From: an uncultured Pelagibacteraceae bacterium
GTDB taxonomy: Bacteria; Pseudomonadota; Alphaproteobacteria; Pelagibacterales; Pelagibacteraceae
Length of the DNA stretch: 51,896 bases
Direction: 5' to 3'
Assembly: GCA_902521675.1 (NCBI GenBank)
Contig: CABYSP010000010.1
Location: forward strand, 1-51,896
Shown: positions 17,165 to 25,749 of the stretch, one piece after another
Position numbering within the stretch: position 1 is the first letter of the stretch
Layout: every line of letters starts with the position of its first letter
Translations under genes and position numbers: made by a program
The notes under the pieces: model-generated
Seen by the model: only the letters and a program-made list of their open reading frames with translations
Database searches by the model: none
What the model was told of the DNA's origin: nothing

Positions 17165-18118
17165 ATGAAAAAGGTTTTAATTACAAGACGTTTAATTAGA
17201 GAAAGTGAAGATAAAGCATCTAAATTATTTGATGCTAAATTTAATACTAATGATGAACTTTATTCACAAAAAAAAATAATTGAAATGAGTGAAGGATTTG
17301 ATGGTATATTATCATCACTAACTGAAAAATTAGATGCAGAAACAATTAATCAATTACCAGACTCTGTAAAAATTATTTCAAATTTTGCAGTTGGATTTGG
17401 AAACATTGATTTAGAAGCAGCAAAAAATAAAGGTATAGCAGTAACAAATACACCAGAAGTTTTATCAGATGCTACAGCAGAAATCGGAATTTTACTAATT
17501 TTAGGAGCGTGTAGAAGAGCTTCCGAAGGAATAGAGTCTGCAAAAGAAGGTGGATGGAAGTGGTCTGCTGATTATTTAATTGGGAAACAATTAACAGGAA
17601 CAAGATTAGGAATTTTAGGTATGGGTCGTATTGGCCAAAAAATTGCAAAAATTGCAAAGTCTTTAGGTATGGTTATTCATTACCATAATCGTTCAAAATT
17701 AAGTGAAGATAAAGAACAAGGTGCAACATATCATGATAGTATAAAAAGTCTTTTTTCAGTCTCAGATGTTTTATCAATTTGTTGTCCAGCCACAAAAGAA
17801 ACAGAGAACTTAATAAATAAAGAGACTGTTGAGTATTTTCCTAAAGGTGCCGTGATAACTAATGTTGCAAGAGGTGATATAGTTGATGATGAAGCTTTAA
17901 TTGATGCATTGAATAGAAGAAAAATTTATGCGGCAGGATTAGATGTCTATAAAAATGAACCAAATTTAAATCCTGGTTATTTAAAAATCCCAAGTGCTTT
18001 TGTTTTACCTCATCTTGGGAGTGCAACGAAAGATACAAGAATTGCAATGGGAAATTTAGCTATTGATAATCTAGATGAGTTTTTTAGAACAGGAAACTGT
18101 ATTAATAAAGTAAATTAA
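17165..18118 (+). CDS. D-2-hydroxyacid dehydrogenase (glyoxylate/hydroxypyruvate reductase type)
   Basis: A 317-residue NAD(P)-dependent enzyme of the D-isomer hydroxyacid family. The Rossmann motif GMGRIG is at 152-157, and the catalytic triad is Arg236 (NVARGDI), Glu265 (NEPN) and His283 (LPHLGS). Basic residues after the nucleotide fold (HNRSKL, Arg176) suggest a preference for NADPH. Next to glcDEF it is a good candidate for interconverting glyoxylate and glycolate, or hydroxypyruvate and D-glycerate. It ends one base before the next gene. Confidence 0.88.
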   Translation: MKKVLITRRLIRESEDKASKLFDAKFNTNDELYSQKKIIEMSEGFDGILSSLTEKLDAETINQLPDSVKIISNFAVGFGNIDLEAAKNKGIAVTNTPEVLSDATAEIGILLILGACRRASEGIESAKEGGWKWSADYLIGKQLTGTRLGILGMGRIGQKIAKIAKSLGMVIHYHNRSKLSEDKEQGATYHDSIKSLFSVSDVLSICCPATKETENLINKETVEYFPKGAVITNVARGDIVDDEALIDALNRRKIYAAGLDVYKNEPNLNPGYLKIPSAFVLPHLGSATKDTRIAMGNLAIDNLDEFFRTGNCINKVN

Positions 18119-18119
18119 A

Positions 18120-19034
18120 ATGTCTCAATCGATAGCTTTCATTGGCGTTGGCAACATGGGTTGTCCAATGGCTGAAAATTTAATGAAGGCAGGTAAATCT
18201 GTAAAAGTTTTTGATGTCTCAAAAAAAATGCTTGGGATTGCAAAAGATAAAAATCTTGAAACAGCGGAAAGTTTAGATGATCTAATTACAGATCATGTTG
18301 AGACGGTTATCACTATGCTTCCAGAGGGTAAGCATTCCAAGGAAGTTTATTTAGGTGATTATGGAATAATAAGTAAAGTTTCAAAAAATTGTTTGCTAAT
18401 TGATTGTTCTACAATTGATATTCAAACTTCTATCAAGATTGGAAAAAAAGCCTCAGAAAAAGGAATAGAAATGATTGATGCGCCAGTTAGTGGTGGAGTA
18501 ATGGGAGCACAAAAAGCAACTTTAAATATAATGGTTGGTGGATCAAAAGAAGCTTTTGAAAAAGCACTTCCTTTATTAAAAATCATGGGAAAAAATATAT
18601 TTCATGCAGGTAATTTAGGTAGTGGGAACGGTGCTAAGATTTGTAACAACATGGCTCTAGGCATTGCAATGATTGCTGCTTCAGAGTCATTAATGTTAGC
18701 AAAAAGATTAAATATAGATATTAAAAAAGTTCATGAAATTATGAAAAATGCATCAGGTAATAGTTGGCCAATTTCTGTTTATCCACCTTTGCCTGGTTTA
18801 ATTGATGGCACGCCTTCAAATAATAATTATCGTCCGGGTTTCTCTGCAGGAATGATGAATAAAGATCTTAAACTTGCAAATGATTGTGCAAAGAGTGTGA
18901 ATGCAGAAACACCATTAGGAAAAATGGCTTTAGAAATTTATGACCAATTTTGTAAAGATGGAAATGATACTAAAGATTTTTCAGCTATTTCCAAAGTTAT
19001 AGGTGGTAATGCTTGGGACTACCCAATTGATTGA
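18120..19034 (+). CDS. mmsB: 3-hydroxyisobutyrate dehydrogenase / beta-hydroxyacid dehydrogenase
   Basis: A 304-residue NAD(P)-dependent beta-hydroxyacid dehydrogenase. It has the Rossmann motif GVGNMG (9-14), the substrate-binding DAPVSGG (120-126, Ser124) and the catalytic Lys173 with Asn177 in GAKICNNM. The C-terminal region (NSWPISVYPPLPGL) fits 3-hydroxyisobutyrate dehydrogenase of valine breakdown better than tartronate-semialdehyde reductase, but the glycolate/glyoxylate neighbourhood makes the latter possible. It ends 6 bases from the convergent regulator gene. Confidence 0.82.
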   Translation: MSQSIAFIGVGNMGCPMAENLMKAGKSVKVFDVSKKMLGIAKDKNLETAESLDDLITDHVETVITMLPEGKHSKEVYLGDYGIISKVSKNCLLIDCSTIDIQTSIKIGKKASEKGIEMIDAPVSGGVMGAQKATLNIMVGGSKEAFEKALPLLKIMGKNIFHAGNLGSGNGAKICNNMALGIAMIAASESLMLAKRLNIDIKKVHEIMKNASGNSWPISVYPPLPGLIDGTPSNNNYRPGFSAGMMNKDLKLANDCAKSVNAETPLGKMALEIYDQFCKDGNDTKDFSAISKVIGGNAWDYPID

Positions 19035-19040
19035 ATAAAT

Positions 19041-20129
19041 TTATTGTAAGTGTTTGTAAATTGTTGTTCTAGAAATACCTAATTTTCTAGAAGTTGCAGA
19101 AATATTATTTGTTTCATCAAAAGTTGATCTAATTAAAGTACATTTCTCTCTTTTGATTTTTGTATCTTCACAATTTTTACAAGTACTCACTTTTTTTCCT
19201 TTTTTTGTTTCAACAAATATATTTTCCTTAAAAATTTGACTTTTGACAACAAAAACAGATGAGCCTAAATGATCAGTAATTTTTAATATTTTATTATTTA
19301 ATAAATTTGATGCGATAGATGAAAATGAATTAGTAAAAATTTTATTAAAATTTTCATTTTTAAGATCTACTAATCCATTAAGCATAATTTTTGCATTACT
19401 ATTAGCACCTACAATTAGTCCATCTCCATTGACAGCCAATAAACCAACACTTGTGGTTGATAAGTATTCTTGTCGAGGATGAAAGGATAAAATTAATTCA
19501 TGCTCAAACTTTTTTAAAAATAATTTTGTTTCAATACTTCTGGTTGCTAGTTTCACTAAAGCTAGAGTATGTTGCTCTCTAGACATATAGTCAGTTGAAG
19601 CGTCTATAATTCCAATAGTCTTACCGTCATAGTTAATTATTGGACTTGCGAAACAAGATATATTTTCATGCGCTGTAAAAAAATGTTCTTTACCAGAAAC
19701 TATTGTTGGTTTTTTTAATTCTACAGATAATCCCAAACCGTTAGTGCCACAGACTTTTTCAGCCCAAATTGATCCAGGTATAACAGTCTTACCTACATCG
19801 GTTTGAAGACAAGTTTTATCATATATTGTATCAAGCACTAACCCATTCTCATCTGAATATGCGACCATAAAATTAGTTCCAGCAATTTGTGAGTATAAAA
19901 GCTCCAATTCTGGGAGAACTATTTTTCTAAGAGATTCATTTTTTTCTTTGATCTCTTTTAATTGAATAGAGGATACCACGCTTTGTCTTGGATCTTTAAA
20001 TGGATTAAGTCCTTTAGTGATACATCTAGACCAACTATCAGAAATATCTTTGCTCATTTTATAGGACATCATTCCTCTTTTTTTTAAAATATTTTTAAAC
20101 TTATTGTTTATTGCTGATAAATTGCTCAT
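19041..20129 (-). CDS. AcoR-like GAF/Fis-HTH transcriptional regulator lacking the AAA+ domain
   Basis: A 362-residue regulator. Residues about 30-200 match the N-terminal sensing region of AcoR-type activators: SWSRC near 33, then the GAF block with CGTNGLGLSV (127-136), EHFFTAHENISCFASPI (148-164) and IGIIDAST. A PAS-like region (about 222-300) follows. The last 35 residues are a Fis/NtrC-type helix-turn-helix (NISATSRKLGISRTTIYKHL). Between them, where AcoR proteins carry the roughly 240-residue sigma-54-interacting AAA+ ATPase, there are only about 30 residues with Cys317, Cys320 and Cys330. No GAFTGA or Walker motif exists. It is divergent from the alcohol dehydrogenase/ABC operon and probably controls it. 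Confidence 0.85.
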   Translation of the reverse strand: MSNLSAINNKFKNILKKRGMMSYKMSKDISDSWSRCITKGLNPFKDPRQSVVSSIQLKEIKEKNESLRKIVLPELELLYSQIAGTNFMVAYSDENGLVLDTIYDKTCLQTDVGKTVIPGSIWAEKVCGTNGLGLSVELKKPTIVSGKEHFFTAHENISCFASPIINYDGKTIGIIDASTDYMSREQHTLALVKLATRSIETKLFLKKFEHELILSFHPRQEYLSTTSVGLLAVNGDGLIVGANSNAKIMLNGLVDLKNENFNKIFTNSFSSIASNLLNNKILKITDHLGSSVFVVKSQIFKENIFVETKKGKKVSTCKNCEDTKIKREKCTLIRSTFDETNNISATSRKLGISRTTIYKHLQ

Positions 20130-20160
20130 TTCTGAAAGATAATTAAAAATATGATATTCA

Positions 20161-20241
20161 ACAACTAACCACAGGTTGTATTTGTAAACTTATTGAACAC
20201 TTAAAAGCACCATTGACTCCAGTGGACTTCGATTTTTTAAT
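20161..20241 (+). promoter_or_regulatory. Promoter and dyad operators of the alcohol dehydrogenase/ABC operon
   Basis: In the 145-base divergent spacer, TTGACT (20213-20218), a 17-base gap and TTTAAT (20236-20241) form a plausible housekeeping sigma-70 promoter. Around the -35, CCATTG and CAGTGG form a dyad. Further upstream ACAAC (20161-20165) and GTTGT (20175-20179) form a second dyad with AACC/GGTT inside. No sigma-54 (GG-N10-GC) element was seen. These dyads are candidate binding sites of the divergent regulator; that is inference. A strong ribosome binding site (AGGGAG) follows, 10 bases or so before the ATG. Confidence 0.4.
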
Positions 20242-20274
20242 AGGGTTTTAAAAAAAAAATAGGGAGAAAAAGAA

Positions 20275-21336
20275 ATGAAAGCACAGGTTTTGCACAAGTA
20301 TGATCCAGATATGAAAGAAAAGGTTTGGGTCACAGGTGAAGAGTTACCAAATCCAAAAATAGAGAAAGCCAGTGATGTAATAGTAAAAATTGGTGCAGCT
20401 GGGGTTTGCAGAACAGATTTACATATTATTGAAGGTGTGTGGAAACATATTCAAGACCCGGATGGAAAATTACTTCCTTGCGTTATGGGTCATGAAAATG
20501 CAGGCTGGATAGAAGATGTCGGAAAAGATGTAACAGAATTTAAAAAAGGGGATCCAGTAATTTTGCACCCTTTAATTTCAGGAACAGATGGAACCTGTTT
20601 AGATTGTAGAAGAGGCAATGATATGCATGCAGCAGCAGGTGCATTTCCGGGATTAAGTATTAAAGAAGGTGGATATTCAGAACTTTTAAAAACAAGTGTT
20701 AGAAACTTGATTAAATTGCCAAAAGTCTTAGCTCCCAAAGACGTGGCTCCTTTTTCTGATGCGGGCTTAACAGCTTATAGAGTTGTTAAAAAAGCGACAA
20801 GACACTTACTTCCTGGTCAAAGTTGTGTGGTGATAGGTGCTGGAGGTTTAGGGCATATCGCAATTCAATGTTTAAAAGCAATGTGTGCAGCAGATATTAT
20901 TATCGTTGAAAAATCTGAAAAAGCTTTAAAACACGCAATGGAACTCGGAGGAGATCATGGCGTAATTATTGATGGAAACGAGGTTGAAAAAGTTAAGGAA
21001 ATAACAAAAGGTGTTGGTGCTGAAGCAGTTATAGATTTTGTAGGAGAAAAAGGTTCAACATCAATGGGTCTTAATATGACCGCTAACGGTGGTTTCTTTT
21101 ACATAGTTGGTTATGGTGAGGAAATAAAAATACTCGCTGTTGATGTAATCATATCTGAAAGAAACATAATTGGAAATTTAGTAGGAACGTGGTCTGAATT
21201 ATATGAATTAATGGAGTTAGCTGACAGAGGAAAGGTTAAGTTGTCCATGCAAGAATATAAATTAGACGATGCTAACAAAGCGCTACATGATCTTAATGAT
21301 GGAAAAGTCAAAGGTCGTGCAGTGTTAGTTCCATAA
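20275..21336 (+). CDS. Zinc-dependent alcohol dehydrogenase (MDR family)
   Basis: A 353-residue medium-chain dehydrogenase. Catalytic zinc ligands Cys45 (CRTD), His73-Glu74 (GHEN) and probably Asp162 (SDAGLTAY) are present, as is the NAD(P) motif GAGGLG (188-193). The structural-zinc loop normally has four cysteines in the order C-x2-C-x2-C-x7-C; here only Cys108 and Cys111 remain, with Asp105 and Ala119 at the other two positions, so the structural zinc is probably absent. As first gene of an operon with an ABC importer it likely oxidises the imported alcohol or polyol, or a product of it. Confidence 0.9.
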   Translation: MKAQVLHKYDPDMKEKVWVTGEELPNPKIEKASDVIVKIGAAGVCRTDLHIIEGVWKHIQDPDGKLLPCVMGHENAGWIEDVGKDVTEFKKGDPVILHPLISGTDGTCLDCRRGNDMHAAAGAFPGLSIKEGGYSELLKTSVRNLIKLPKVLAPKDVAPFSDAGLTAYRVVKKATRHLLPGQSCVVIGAGGLGHIAIQCLKAMCAADIIIVEKSEKALKHAMELGGDHGVIIDGNEVEKVKEITKGVGAEAVIDFVGEKGSTSMGLNMTANGGFFYIVGYGEEIKILAVDVIISERNIIGNLVGTWSELYELMELADRGKVKLSMQEYKLDDANKALHDLNDGKVKGRAVLVP

Positions 21337-21359
21337 ATAACAAAAGAGAGGAAAGGAAG

Positions 21360-22895
21360 ATGAAGACAATAAAAACTTGCGCAACTGCTCTTATATCAGC
21401 TTTGTTGGTATTTAGTCCAGTCGCGTATGCAGATAAGTGGAGCGATCAGTTTCCACATATCAAGGCTACTGGAGATATTCCAGGCGAGTGTTCTTACGAG
21501 TCTATGTCTAAGAAAAATTACAAAGGTAAGACACTTAAAATAAATACACATGCTGTTCCAGTTATGGGAGAACCAACAGCTTTACATGCTGAGCAATTTG
21601 CTAAACTTACAGGAGCAAAAGTTGATGTAACACATACACCTGCTGGTGATTTGTATGCAAAAGCTATGGTTCCATTTCAAGCAGGTCAAGCTCCATATGA
21701 TATAGTTTTTGGATTTTCAAACTTTATTAATGATTGGAAAAGATACTTAGAACCAGTTCCAAAAAAATATGTTGAGATGAAACAAATGCAAGACGTTACT
21801 CCATCTCACATTGGTATAGCATCTTGGGATGGTGTTATGTATCAGTTTCCAGTTGATGGTGACAGACATTATTTAAAATATAGAAAAGACGTAATTGACA
21901 ATCCTAAGTATCAAAAAAAATATAAAGCTGATACTGGTAAAGAGTTAAGAGTTCCACAAACATGGAAAGAGTATGGAGAAATGGCTGCGTACTTTAATGG
22001 TTGGGACTGGGATGGTGATGGCGAGAAAGAATATGGATCTGCAGAAGTTATGAAAAAAGATGACTTGATGTATGCAGCTTTTTATTCAAGATCTGCCGCT
22101 TACTCAAAAAATCCTAAAACTCCAGGTGGTTTTTTCTTTGATTTAAAAACTATGAAACCATTGATTAACAATCCAGGTTTTGTGGAAGCTTTAACCGACT
22201 GGGTTGCAGCAACTAAATATGTTCCTCCAGGAGGAATAAACTTTGGTCTTGGTGATGAAATTGGATCATTTGGTGGAGGACAAACTTTGTTTAGTTTCTC
22301 ATGGGATGATGCATTTGTTGCTGCTATGCAACCTGATAGCCCAATCAACAATAAAGTTGGTGCCGCTCAATTACCAGGCGCAATGAAAGTTTGGAATAGA
22401 ACAACTAACTCTTGGGATGAAGGATTTAACCAAGCTCCTTTCTTCGTGTGGGGATGGGCAGTTGGTGTTGCTAAGAAAAGTAAAGAAAAAGAAATGGCTT
22501 TTGATTACTTATGTTTCTTTGCAAACGAAGCAAATCACCAAGCCGATATAGGTATTGGTCGTTTCGGAGTTAACCCATTTAGAAATGATGACTTTAAAGC
22601 GGATGTTTGGACTCAAATTGGTTGGGATAAAGATATTGCTCAATCATATGTTGATACCTTAGCTCAAATGGAGGAAAGTAAAAATAGAGTTTTCCCTTTG
22701 AGAGTTCCGGGTACATTTGAGTTTAACGCTGCATTAGCTACAGCTGCAGCAAAAGCTTTAGCTGGACAGTTATCACCACAAGCTGCTTTGGACGAGGCTG
22801 CTAAGCAGTGGGAAGATATACTTAATAGAGTAGGAAAAGATAATGTAAGAGCAGCTTACTCTGTTGGTGTAGCAATGGAAGATAACAAGCTTTAA
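21360..22895 (+). CDS. ABC transporter solute-binding protein (family 1, carbohydrate/polyol type)
   Basis: A 511-residue periplasmic binding protein with a Sec signal peptide (about 1-24, cleaved near VAYA-DK). The fold and length match family 1 (maltose/glycerol-3-phosphate-like) binding proteins at the long end of the range. A DWDGDGEKEYG segment (about residue 217) resembles a calcium-binding EF-hand loop inserted in the protein. It is 23 bases downstream of the alcohol dehydrogenase gene and is followed by a strong hairpin before the permease genes. The substrate cannot be read directly; a sugar or polyol is most likely. Confidence 0.88.
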   Translation: MKTIKTCATALISALLVFSPVAYADKWSDQFPHIKATGDIPGECSYESMSKKNYKGKTLKINTHAVPVMGEPTALHAEQFAKLTGAKVDVTHTPAGDLYAKAMVPFQAGQAPYDIVFGFSNFINDWKRYLEPVPKKYVEMKQMQDVTPSHIGIASWDGVMYQFPVDGDRHYLKYRKDVIDNPKYQKKYKADTGKELRVPQTWKEYGEMAAYFNGWDWDGDGEKEYGSAEVMKKDDLMYAAFYSRSAAYSKNPKTPGGFFFDLKTMKPLINNPGFVEALTDWVAATKYVPPGGINFGLGDEIGSFGGGQTLFSFSWDDAFVAAMQPDSPINNKVGAAQLPGAMKVWNRTTNSWDEGFNQAPFFVWGWAVGVAKKSKEKEMAFDYLCFFANEANHQADIGIGRFGVNPFRNDDFKADVWTQIGWDKDIAQSYVDTLAQMEESKNRVFPLRVPGTFEFNAALATAAAKALAGQLSPQAALDEAAKQWEDILNRVGKDNVRAAYSVGVAMEDNKL

Positions 22896-22903
22896 AAAAT
22901 ACT

Positions 22904-22930
22904 TTGTGGCCGTCATAACGACGGCCACAA
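22904..22930 (+). promoter_or_regulatory. Strong intercistronic hairpin between binding-protein and permease genes
   Basis: TTGTGGCCGTC (22904-22914) and GACGGCCACAA (22920-22930) form a perfect 11-base-pair stem with the loop ATAAC. It is far more GC-rich than its surroundings. No run of T follows, so it is more likely an mRNA-stabilising or partial-termination element that protects the upstream binding-protein message than a complete terminator. Confidence 0.8.
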
Positions 22931-22955
22931 CTAACAAAATCCAAAAATTGCAATT

Positions 22956-23822
22956 ATGAATTTTAAGCACAAGTATGTTTTTTTATTTCCTGGCTTATTT
23001 GTGCTTATAGGAATACTTATTTTTCCTATTATTTTTACTATCAGATTAAGTTTATCAGGCTGGAATAGTTATACACCTGAAATGAATTTTATAGGAATTA
23101 CAAATTATTTAAGACTTTTTACTGATGACCCTAGATTTTGGGAGTCTTTTTTCAGACTTAGTTTTTTATCAGTTACCACAGTTATTCTTCAATACATTAT
23201 TGGTTTTGCATTAGCACTTATAGTGTGGAGAGAAATTAAATTTAAAAGATTCTTCAGAGTCATATTTTTGATTCCTATGATGACTACTCCTGTAATTATG
23301 ACAGTAATTTGGAGAACTTTTTTTCATGAGTCTCTAGGTCCTGTAAATGATCTTTTGGGAAACTTAGGAGTAAAGCCTATTTTATGGCTCAGTGATCCAG
23401 TTATTGCTAAATTTACTGTAATTATTGTTGAAGTATGGCAGTGGACTCCATTTATGTTTTTATTGTTACTTGCAGGTTTATTGTCTTTACCAAAAGAACC
23501 TTTTTTAGCCGCTGCAATAGATGGCGCAAGTCCTTTTAGAAAGTTTGTATATGTTACCTTTCCACTTATGGCACCAATATCAATAGGGGCAATTATTATT
23601 AGATTAATTGAAGCTTCAAAGATAATGGATACAGTTTTTGTATTAACTTCTGGAGGACCAGGTACAGCAACAGAAACTTCAAGTTTTTATATTTATATAA
23701 AAGGCTTAAGGGAGTTTCAAATGGGTTATGCTGCAACTCTTTCTTTTACGTATTTAGTTATAATGATCATTAGTTTAACGATCATTGCAAAGGTTTTAAC
23801 AAAATTAATGATTAAAGAATAA
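22956..23822 (+). CDS. ABC transporter permease (MalF/UgpA type)
   Basis: A 288-residue inner-membrane permease with six membrane segments. The EAA loop, which contacts the ATPases, is AAAIDGASPFRKFVYVTFPLM (about 187-207), typical of CUT1 carbohydrate permeases. The protein begins LFPGLFVLIGILIFPIIF. It forms a heterodimeric channel with the next gene, whose start overlaps its stop by one base. Confidence 0.93.
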   Translation: MNFKHKYVFLFPGLFVLIGILIFPIIFTIRLSLSGWNSYTPEMNFIGITNYLRLFTDDPRFWESFFRLSFLSVTTVILQYIIGFALALIVWREIKFKRFFRVIFLIPMMTTPVIMTVIWRTFFHESLGPVNDLLGNLGVKPILWLSDPVIAKFTVIIVEVWQWTPFMFLLLLAGLLSLPKEPFLAAAIDGASPFRKFVYVTFPLMAPISIGAIIIRLIEASKIMDTVFVLTSGGPGTATETSSFYIYIKGLREFQMGYAATLSFTYLVIMIISLTIIAKVLTKLMIKE

Positions 23823-24670
23823 TGGAAAAACTATACAAATTTTTAAAATACACTTTTATTATTCTCTGGACAGTTTTTATTGTAGCTCCTTTTCTGTGGG
23901 CTATCTCCACTTCTTTTAAAGATTTCCAGTCAGTAAATAGTAAGGTTACTTACATTCCCTGGTTAGATTTTGAACCAACACTTGAAGGATGGCGTGTATT
24001 AATTAAATCACCTGCAAGAGGTGGGGTGGATATTGTTGAACCTTACTTTAATAGTCTTTTTGTAACCTGTACAGCAAGTTTAATAAGTATAGTTTTAGGA
24101 ACTTTGGCAGCTTATGCCTTATCAAGATTTACTTTTAAAGCTGGTTTTGTCAGAAATAACGATATTACATTCTTCTTTATATCACAAAGAATAATGCCGC
24201 CCATTGTTTTATCAATTCCCTTCTTTATATTTTTAAGCACATTAGGATTATTAGATAGTTTGATAGGACTAGTAGTAGTTTATATAGTTCTTTTAATGCC
24301 CATTGCAGTTTGGATTATGGTAGATTTTTTTAACCGAGTTCCAAAAGAGTTAGATGAAACTGCACTTATTGATGGATGTAATCCCTATCAAGCCTTTTAT
24401 AAAGTAGTTTTACCAAACTCTATCCCTGGATTAATTGTTGCTGGTATGTTTTGTATAATATTTGGTTGGATTGACTTCTTTTTTGCTTTTATTTTAACTT
24501 TTACTGAAGTGCAATTATTACCAGTTAAAGTGGTAGCTTTAAATTCTTCTATTACGCCTTGGTGGAGTCTATCCGCATCTGCTTTAATATCTGTGGCTCC
24601 ACTTATAATAGTCGCTTTTGTGGTTGAAAGATATTTGTCTAAAGGAAATTTATCAGGAGCCTTAAAATAA
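23822..24670 (+). CDS. ABC transporter permease (MalG/UgpE type)
   Basis: A 282-residue permease with six membrane segments, the partner of the preceding one. Its EAA loop is ETALIDGCNPYQAFYKVVLP (about 179-198). The N-terminus (WTVFIVAPFLWAISTSFK) is typical of the MalG class. It overlaps both neighbours by one base (TAATG), so all four membrane and ATPase genes are translated as one coupled unit. Confidence 0.93.
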   Translation: MEKLYKFLKYTFIILWTVFIVAPFLWAISTSFKDFQSVNSKVTYIPWLDFEPTLEGWRVLIKSPARGGVDIVEPYFNSLFVTCTASLISIVLGTLAAYALSRFTFKAGFVRNNDITFFFISQRIMPPIVLSIPFFIFLSTLGLLDSLIGLVVVYIVLLMPIAVWIMVDFFNRVPKELDETALIDGCNPYQAFYKVVLPNSIPGLIVAGMFCIIFGWIDFFFAFILTFTEVQLLPVKVVALNSSITPWWSLSASALISVAPLIIVAFVVERYLSKGNLSGALK

Positions 24671-25749
24671 TGAACCTGGTTGCAAAACATTTAACTTATA
24701 AACCTGATGATCAGTATCATCTTAATGATGTTTCTTTTAATTTTGAAAAAGGTAGACTTTATACTATTCTTGGACGTACATTGTCTGGCAAAACAACACT
24801 TTTAAAGACAATAGCTGGTTTATTAAATCCGGATAGTGGAAATATAAATTTTGAAGATAAAAATTTTAGCAAAGTGCCAGTATGGGAAAGAAATGTTGCT
24901 ATGGTTTATCAGCAATTTATCAATTACCCCCATTTGAGTGTTTATGAAAATATTTCATTTCCACTAAAACAGAGAAAATTAAATGAGGAAAATATAAAAA
25001 AGAACGTTGAGGATGCTTTAAAAACGGTTGGTTTAGTAGGTTTTGAAAATAGAAAAATCCAAGAATTGTCTGGAGGACAGCAACAAAGGGTAGCATTAGC
25101 AAGATCACTCGCGAAAAAAGCAAAAATCTTATTATTAGATGAACCTCTTGTTAACCTTGATTATAAACTTCGTGAACAACTTAGAGAGGAATTTAAAACC
25201 ATATTTAATGAGGGATTGGCTAATGAGACTATTTTAATTTACTCAACCACTGACCCACAAGAAGTTATGGAATTAAATGGAGAGGTAATTGTACTTGATG
25301 AGGGTAAAGTTTTACAAACAGGTCCAGCTAAAGATATTTTTGAAAATCCAATTAACCTCAAAGTTGCTGAAATTTCAAATGATCCTCCGATGAATATTAT
25401 AAATGGCTTAAAAATTGATGGTAAAATTACTTTCGAAAATATCAACATCAAACTACCAAAACATTTATCTCAATTAGATAATAAAAATTATAATTTTGGA
25501 ATTAGATCTTCAGAAATTAAGCTTAGTAATAGCGGTGAGGAATTTGAAATAGAGTTAGCAGAAATTAGTGGGTCAGAAACATTATTACATTTAAAAAGAG
25601 GAAGTACAAAAGTTATTGCATTGATTGAAGAAGTTATGAATTTTAAAATTCATGAAAAAGTAAAAGTTGTGTTCAATTCTCATAAATTTTATGTTTTTGC
25701 AGAAGATGGAAAATTAATTTCATCACCATACAGGATTAAGAATGGCTAA
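24670..25749 (+). CDS. ABC transporter ATP-binding protein with altered H-loop
   Basis: A 359-residue MalK-type ATPase with a C-terminal regulatory domain (about 235-359). Walker A is GRTLSGKT (35-42), Q-loop Gln81, the ABC signature LSGGQ is intact (133-137), and Walker B with catalytic Glu158 is ILLLDEP. The switch histidine is replaced: the usual Y-x-T-H-D reads YSTTD, with Thr194 in the His position. Together with the neighbour, which has a degraded signature, it can form one complete and one defective ATP site. It overlaps the next gene by 8 bases. Two-ATPase polyol importers of rhizobia (GlpS/GlpT) have a similar make-up. Confidence 0.93.
   Translation: MNLVAKHLTYKPDDQYHLNDVSFNFEKGRLYTILGRTLSGKTTLLKTIAGLLNPDSGNINFEDKNFSKVPVWERNVAMVYQQFINYPHLSVYENISFPLKQRKLNEENIKKNVEDALKTVGLVGFENRKIQELSGGQQQRVALARSLAKKAKILLLDEPLVNLDYKLREQLREEFKTIFNEGLANETILIYSTTDPQEVMELNGEVIVLDEGKVLQTGPAKDIFENPINLKVAEISNDPPMNIINGLKIDGKITFENINIKLPKHLSQLDNKNYNFGIRSSEIKLSNSGEEFEIELAEISGSETLLHLKRGSTKVIALIEEVMNFKIHEKVKVVFNSHKFYVFAEDGKLISSPYRIKNG

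Noticed and set aside
22904-22930. Rho-independent terminator after the ABC binding protein
   Set aside because: The stem is strong but is followed by CTAACAAAATCC, not by a T-tract; treated as an mRNA-stabilising or attenuating hairpin instead.
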